Part shown: positions 60,642 through 64,000 of the stretch, piece by piece | Layout of the letters: each line of letters starts with the position of its first letter | Numbering within the stretch: position 1 is the first letter of the stretch | Assembly (NCBI RefSeq): GCF_030062155.1 | Contig: NZ_CP118267.1 | Coordinates: 62,001-126,000 of the forward strand | Length of the DNA: 64,000 nucleotides | Direction: 5' to 3' | DNA from: Pantoea sp. Lij88 | GTDB lineage: Bacteria; Pseudomonadota; Gammaproteobacteria; Enterobacterales; Enterobacteriaceae | The notes under the pieces: model-generated | What the model was told of the DNA's origin: nothing | The model's input: only the letters and a program-made list of their open reading frames with translations | Databases searched by the model: none | Position numbers and translations under genes: made by a program

Positions 60642-61343
60642 ATGTCACATCCGCTTTTCGAAACCGGCTTTTATGGTCGTCTGCGCCAGCAGGCGGGCAG
60701 TCACTGGCACGCTTATGTCGCGCACGATTTTGTGCAGCAGCTCGGTCAGGGCACGCTGCCACCCGCCGCATTCCGCCACTATCTCACCCAGGATTATCTC
60801 TTCCTGCTGCACTTTGCCCGTGCCTGGGGTCTGCTGATCAGCAAACTCTCAGAGCCAGCCGCGTTGCGCAGCGCGACGGCATCGCTCAACGCCATCGTCA
60901 GCGAACTGCCGCTGCATCTGGCTTACTGCCAGCAATGGGGCATCAGCGAGGCGTCAATGGCGAGCGAACCCGAGGCCATGGAAACGATCAACTATACCCG
61001 CTACGTGCTGGACGTGGGTCACACCGGGGACGCGCTGGAACTGATGACTGCGCTGATGCCCTGTGTTGCTGGTTACGCTGAAATTGGCCTGACGCTGCTG
61101 GACGATCCTGCGACACGCTTTGAGGGAAATCCGTACGCTCCATGGATAGAGAACTATGGGGATGAATCTTACCTGGCGGGCGTCGGTTCCTCACTCCTGC
61201 TGTTTGAAGCCCTGGCTCAGCAGCGCGCGGGTGAACAACGTTTTAACCCGCTGACTGAGATTTTCACCACCGCAACCCGGCTGGAAGCGGCGTTCTGGCA
61301 GATGGGTCTCAATAGTGCTGCCCCTCTTCAGGTCAGTCCATGA
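60642..61343 (+). CDS. tenA: TenA-family thiaminase II (aminopyrimidine aminohydrolase)
   Basis: A 233-residue all-helical TenA protein, which releases hydroxymethylpyrimidine from degraded thiamine (amino-HMP) for salvage. It starts MSHPLFETGFYGRLRQQAG. The active-site Cys lies in ALMPCVAGYAEIG and the Glu/Tyr pocket in HYLTQDYLFLLHFAR. A longer frame begins at 60504, inside the riboswitch, and is rejected. It is the first gene of a four-gene operon with a thiXYZ-type importer; its stop overlaps the next start by four bases. Confidence 0.93.
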   Translation: MSHPLFETGFYGRLRQQAGSHWHAYVAHDFVQQLGQGTLPPAAFRHYLTQDYLFLLHFARAWGLLISKLSEPAALRSATASLNAIVSELPLHLAYCQQWGISEASMASEPEAMETINYTRYVLDVGHTGDALELMTALMPCVAGYAEIGLTLLDDPATRFEGNPYAPWIENYGDESYLAGVGSSLLLFEALAQQRAGEQRFNPLTEIFTTATRLEAAFWQMGLNSAAPLQVSP

Positions 61344-62062
61344 ACCCGCCGGGGATTTCAGTTCGCCAGCTCTGCCTGACGCTGGGTCAGCAGCAGCTGT
61401 TCAGCCAGCTTGATCTGGAGATCGCGGGCGGCGCTTTTACCGCTTTGCTGGGTGCCAGCGGCGTGGGTAAAAGCAGCCTGATGCGGGTCATTGCGGGTCT
61501 GACACCCCCGACCTCCGGACAGATTAGCGGCAGCGATGGCCTGCCGCTGACCGGGCGCATCGCCTGGATGGGGCAACAGGATTTGCTCTATCCCTGGCTC
61601 ACGGTGGAACAGAATGTCTGCCTCGCGAGTCGCCTGAACGGGAAGAAAGCCGATCGCGACTGGGCGCAGCATCTGCTGGAACGGGTAGGTCTGAGTCACT
61701 GTGCCCGCGCGCGGCCCGCGACACTCTCCGGCGGGATGCGTCAGCGTGCGGCGCTGGCTCGCACCCTATACACCCGTCAGCCGATTGTGCTGATGGATGA
61801 GCCGTTCTCCGCGCTGGATGCACTGACGCGGACGCAGATCCAGACGCTGGCCGCGGAAGTGCTGGTCGGTCACACCGTACTGCTGATTACCCATGATGCC
61901 GCAGAAGCCTGCCGGCTCAGTCATCATCTGCTGGTGATCGGTTCTGCGGGAATAGAAGCCGCATCCCCACTCCAGGGTCAGCCACCGCGGGCAGCCGATG
62001 ACATCCATGTTATCCAGAGTCAGGCCGCCCTGCTGAAACAGCTAAGCAGGATAGCCGGATGA
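61340..62062 (+). CDS. ABC transporter ATPase for thiamine precursor (ThiZ-like)
   Basis: A 240-residue ATPase of the nitrate/sulfonate/taurine (SsuB/TauB) branch: Walker A LLGASGVGKSSLMR, Q-loop WMGQQDLLYPW, signature TLSGGMRQRAALARTL, Walker B VLMDEPFSALDALT and H-loop LITHDAAEA. Position between tenA and a permease identifies it as the ThiZ-like component of a hydroxymethylpyrimidine-type importer. It is overlapped on both sides by four bases. Confidence 0.9.
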   Translation: MNPPGISVRQLCLTLGQQQLFSQLDLEIAGGAFTALLGASGVGKSSLMRVIAGLTPPTSGQISGSDGLPLTGRIAWMGQQDLLYPWLTVEQNVCLASRLNGKKADRDWAQHLLERVGLSHCARARPATLSGGMRQRAALARTLYTRQPIVLMDEPFSALDALTRTQIQTLAAEVLVGHTVLLITHDAAEACRLSHHLLVIGSAGIEAASPLQGQPPRAADDIHVIQSQAALLKQLSRIAG

Positions 62063-62814
62063 GATCACGTTTAGCCGGACTTCACCGGGGAGTCACGCTG
62101 TTTGCAGGACTGATTGCGCTGTGGTGGCTCGCCACGCTGACCTCTATTCCGGCGTTTCTGCTGCCCTCGCCCGCTGCGGTCGCCGCCGCGCTGTGGCAGA
62201 ACGCGGACTATCTGAGCCATCACACGCTGATTACCCTGATTGAGATCCTCAGCGGCATGGCGCTCGGCGTGCTGCTGGGTAGTGTGCTGGCGCTGGGCAT
62301 GACGTTTTCGCCGTGGTTACAGCGCTGGATGATGCCGCTGGTGATTACCAGCCAGGCGATTCCGGTGTTTGCCCTGGCCCCCCTGCTGGTGCTGTGGTTT
62401 GGCTTTGGTATGAGCGCCAAAGTCGCGATGGCCGTGCTGGTGATCTTCTTCCCGGTAACCTCCACCTTTTTTGATGGCCTGCGTCGCGTCACGCCCGGCT
62501 ATCTCGATCTGGCCCGCACTATGGGCGCTTCACCCACCGCACAACTGCGTCATGTCCGACTGTTAGCGGCGCTGCCCGCGCTGGGTTCGGGCCTGCGGAT
62601 GGCGGCGGCCGTCGCGCCAATCGGCGCGATCATCGGTGAATGGGTCGGCTCAGCCGAAGGGCTGGGCTTCGTGATGCTGAATGCTAACGCGCGGATGCAG
62701 AGCGACATGTGTTTTGCCGCGCTCTTCATTCTGGTGCTGATGACGCTGGCGCTGTGGCTGTCTGTCGATCTCCTGCTGCGCCGCCTGATTACCTGGGCAC
62801 CTGAGACAATTTAA
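62059..62814 (+). CDS. ABC transporter permease for thiamine precursor (ThiX-like)
   Basis: A 251-residue permease with about six spans, of the SsuC/TauC branch. The EAA-type loop reads YLDLARTMGASPTAQLRHVRLLAALPALGSGLR across two adjacent segments, and GEWVGSAEGLGFVM is the typical following helix. Its start overlaps the ATPase gene, and the binding protein follows 11 bases later. Imports a pyrimidine precursor of thiamine, inferred from the riboswitch and tenA context. Confidence 0.9.
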   Translation: MRSRLAGLHRGVTLFAGLIALWWLATLTSIPAFLLPSPAAVAAALWQNADYLSHHTLITLIEILSGMALGVLLGSVLALGMTFSPWLQRWMMPLVITSQAIPVFALAPLLVLWFGFGMSAKVAMAVLVIFFPVTSTFFDGLRRVTPGYLDLARTMGASPTAQLRHVRLLAALPALGSGLRMAAAVAPIGAIIGEWVGSAEGLGFVMLNANARMQSDMCFAALFILVLMTLALWLSVDLLLRRLITWAPETI

Positions 62815-62825
62815 TCACCTGAAAA

Positions 62826-63773
62826 ATGAGAAAAACCATGACTAAACTGCCCCTCTTTACCCTGCTGTTCAGCGCCTCCTTAGCCAGCCAGGCTCAGGCG
62901 ATGGAAAAACTGACGCTGGTGCTCGACTGGTATATCAATCCCGATCACGCGCCGATTATGGTGGCTCAGCAGACCGGCGCGTTTGCAGCCGAAGGGCTGG
63001 ACGTGAACATTGTGCCGCCTTCCGATCCGGCGCTGCCGCCGCGGCTGGTGGCAGCAAAGCAGGCGGACCTGGCGATTACCTATCAGCCGCAGCTGCATTT
63101 CTTCGCCGATCAGGGCCTGCCGCTGATGCGGGTAGGCACGCTGATTAACACACCGCTGAATACGTTGATGACGTTAGACAAAACGGTAAAAAAACCGGCA
63201 GATTTAAAAGGTAAACGTATCGGCTATTCGGTCAGCGGCATTGAACAGGCAACGCTGGCGACCATGCTGGCCCATGACGGTGTCAAAGCCGATCAGGTGA
63301 AGCTGGTTAACGTCAATTTTCAGCTCACCAGCGCCCTGATGACCGGCCAGGTGAATGCGGTGATCGGCGGCTATCGCAATATCGAAGCCCTGGAGCTGAA
63401 ACTCGCGGGCAAAGCGCCGGTGGTGCTCAACGTTGAGGATTACGGTGTTCCGGCCTATGACGAGCTGATTATTGTCGCCAATCGTGATGAGGCACACTCG
63501 GAGAAAATTCAGAAGTTTTTGCGGGCACTGAAGAAGGGAAATGCCGAATTGCAGGCGCATCCTGAGGAGAGCTGGCTGGCCTTTGCCCGCGCGCATCCGG
63601 AGCTGAACACGCCGCTAAACCATCAGGCATGGCGTGCCACGCTGCCCCTGTTTGCCGCCGATCCGGCAAAACTGGATCGCGCACGCTATCAGGCCTATGA
63701 GCAATTTCTGTTTGATAACAAACTGATTAAAAGCATCACTCCGGTTGAGCGCTACGCCATCGGCAGTCAGTGA
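62826..63773 (+). CDS. Thiamine-precursor-binding periplasmic protein (ThiY/NMT1-THI5 type)
   Basis: A 315-residue solute-binding protein of the NMT1/THI5-like family with a signal peptide ending near AQA-ME. The mature start KLTLVLDWYINPDHAPIMVA is the hallmark of ThiY-like proteins that bind formylaminopyrimidine. GYSVSGIEQATLATM and GGYRNIEALELKLAGK follow the family. It is the last gene of the riboswitch-controlled operon and ends at a perfect palindrome (63781-63802). Confidence 0.92.
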   Translation: MRKTMTKLPLFTLLFSASLASQAQAMEKLTLVLDWYINPDHAPIMVAQQTGAFAAEGLDVNIVPPSDPALPPRLVAAKQADLAITYQPQLHFFADQGLPLMRVGTLINTPLNTLMTLDKTVKKPADLKGKRIGYSVSGIEQATLATMLAHDGVKADQVKLVNVNFQLTSALMTGQVNAVIGGYRNIEALELKLAGKAPVVLNVEDYGVPAYDELIIVANRDEAHSEKIQKFLRALKKGNAELQAHPEESWLAFARAHPELNTPLNHQAWRATLPLFAADPAKLDRARYQAYEQFLFDNKLIKSITPVERYAIGSQ

Positions 63774-63780
63774 TCAATGC

Positions 63781-63802
63781 GCCCGCAGCGATCGCTGCGG
63801 GC
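63781..63802. terminator. Perfect palindrome between convergent genes
   Basis: GCCCGCAGCGA followed directly by its reverse complement, seven bases after the binding-protein stop and before the convergent EAL gene. Probable bidirectional terminator, though without a T run. Confidence 0.6.
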
Positions 63803-63812
63803 TGGTTACGGA

Positions 63813-64000
63813 TTACTGATGTGACTTCTGATACAGCCAGTGTTCAATGTCGCTGGCGGGCAGCGGTTTTGAGAAGAAGTAGCCCTGAATCTGATCGCAA
63901 CCGTAGGTTTTCAGTAATCCCAGGGTCGCTTCTGTTTCGACGCCCTCGGCCAGCACGGTGTAATTCAGCTCTTTCAGCATCTGAATAATGCATCTGACGA
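63813..64000 (-). CDS. EAL-domain cyclic-di-GMP phosphodiesterase, C-terminal part
   Basis: The last 62 codons of a gene running off the right edge. The reverse strand reads IIQMLKELNYTVLAEGVETE, then LLKTYGCDQIQGYFFSKPLP, then HWLYQKSHQ. AEGVET and QGYFFSKPLP are the end motifs of EAL domains, which break down cyclic di-GMP. The upstream sensor part is outside the window. Confidence 0.92.
   Translation of the reverse strand, partial: VRCIIQMLKELNYTVLAEGVETEATLGLLKTYGCDQIQGYFFSKPLPASDIEHWLYQKSHQ

Overview
The window looks like a chromosomal or large-plasmid segment of an enterobacterium, most likely Erwiniaceae (Pantoea/Erwinia-like). Many proteins are close relatives of Escherichia coli or Klebsiella proteins (YiaK, YiaL, SgbH, YagU, UmuC, YbiV, YbiU, YciT, AscGFB, DUF3811/YjbD), but they sit in an order unlike E. 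coli. The taxonomic call is inference from protein resemblance; I see no rRNA, tRNA, CRISPR array, intact insertion sequence, or replication or partition gene.

Layout. 0-2.7 kb: an acetyltransferase, two small hypothetical genes and two convergent TetR regulators. 2.9-8.7 kb: a complete tripartite RND efflux operon (adaptor, pump, outer-membrane channel) with a perfect palindromic operator in its leader. 9.0-21.5 kb: an IclR-regulated sugar-acid locus in two transcription units, first a ribose-type ABC importer plus an SMP-30 lactonase, then yiaK-yiaL-yiaX2-lyxK-sgbH-sgbU-sgbE. Together these encode uptake and the full route from 2,3-diketo-L-gulonate (an ascorbate breakdown product) to D-xylulose 5-phosphate. 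Both promoters carry the same IclR-like box just downstream of the -10. 21.5-23.7 kb: yagU and a umuDC-like pair in which the UmuD partner is already UmuD'-sized and lacks the Ser-Lys protease dyad.

23.7-33.6 kb is an accessory-looking stretch: a phosphodiesterase, a Bor/Iss lipoprotein, two further lipoproteins, an ArsR/PLP-dehydratase pair, a chemoreceptor with a coupled small protein, a tautomerase and two acetyltransferases. The intergenic gaps are seeded with a short dispersed hairpin repeat (arms GTCCGCTT/AAGCGGAC) that I found almost only here.

33.6-46.8 kb: regulator/oxidoreductase pairs (AraC/SDR, MFS, SDR, LysR), a catalase-family peroxidase with cytochrome b561 and a TetR regulator, and an exported esterase. 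Two genes here (an SDR and a LysR regulator) are each interrupted by one in-frame stop codon with the rest of the frame intact. 47-53 kb: a ParD-like protein coupled to a second methionine aminopeptidase, a MASE2-GGDEF cyclase, small unknown genes, and an HxlR/alcohol dehydrogenase pair. 53-57 kb: ybiV, ybiU, yciT. 56.2-60.4 kb: the ascG-ascFB aryl-beta-glucoside system with its operator. 60.4-63.8 kb: a TPP-riboswitch-controlled thiamine-precursor salvage operon (tenA plus a thiXYZ-type ABC importer) whose ribosome-binding site is folded into a hairpin. The window ends inside an EAL-domain gene.

The metabolic content (ascorbate products, aryl-beta-glucosides, thiamine precursors, drug efflux, peroxide defence) fits a plant- or environment-associated lifestyle; that is inference.
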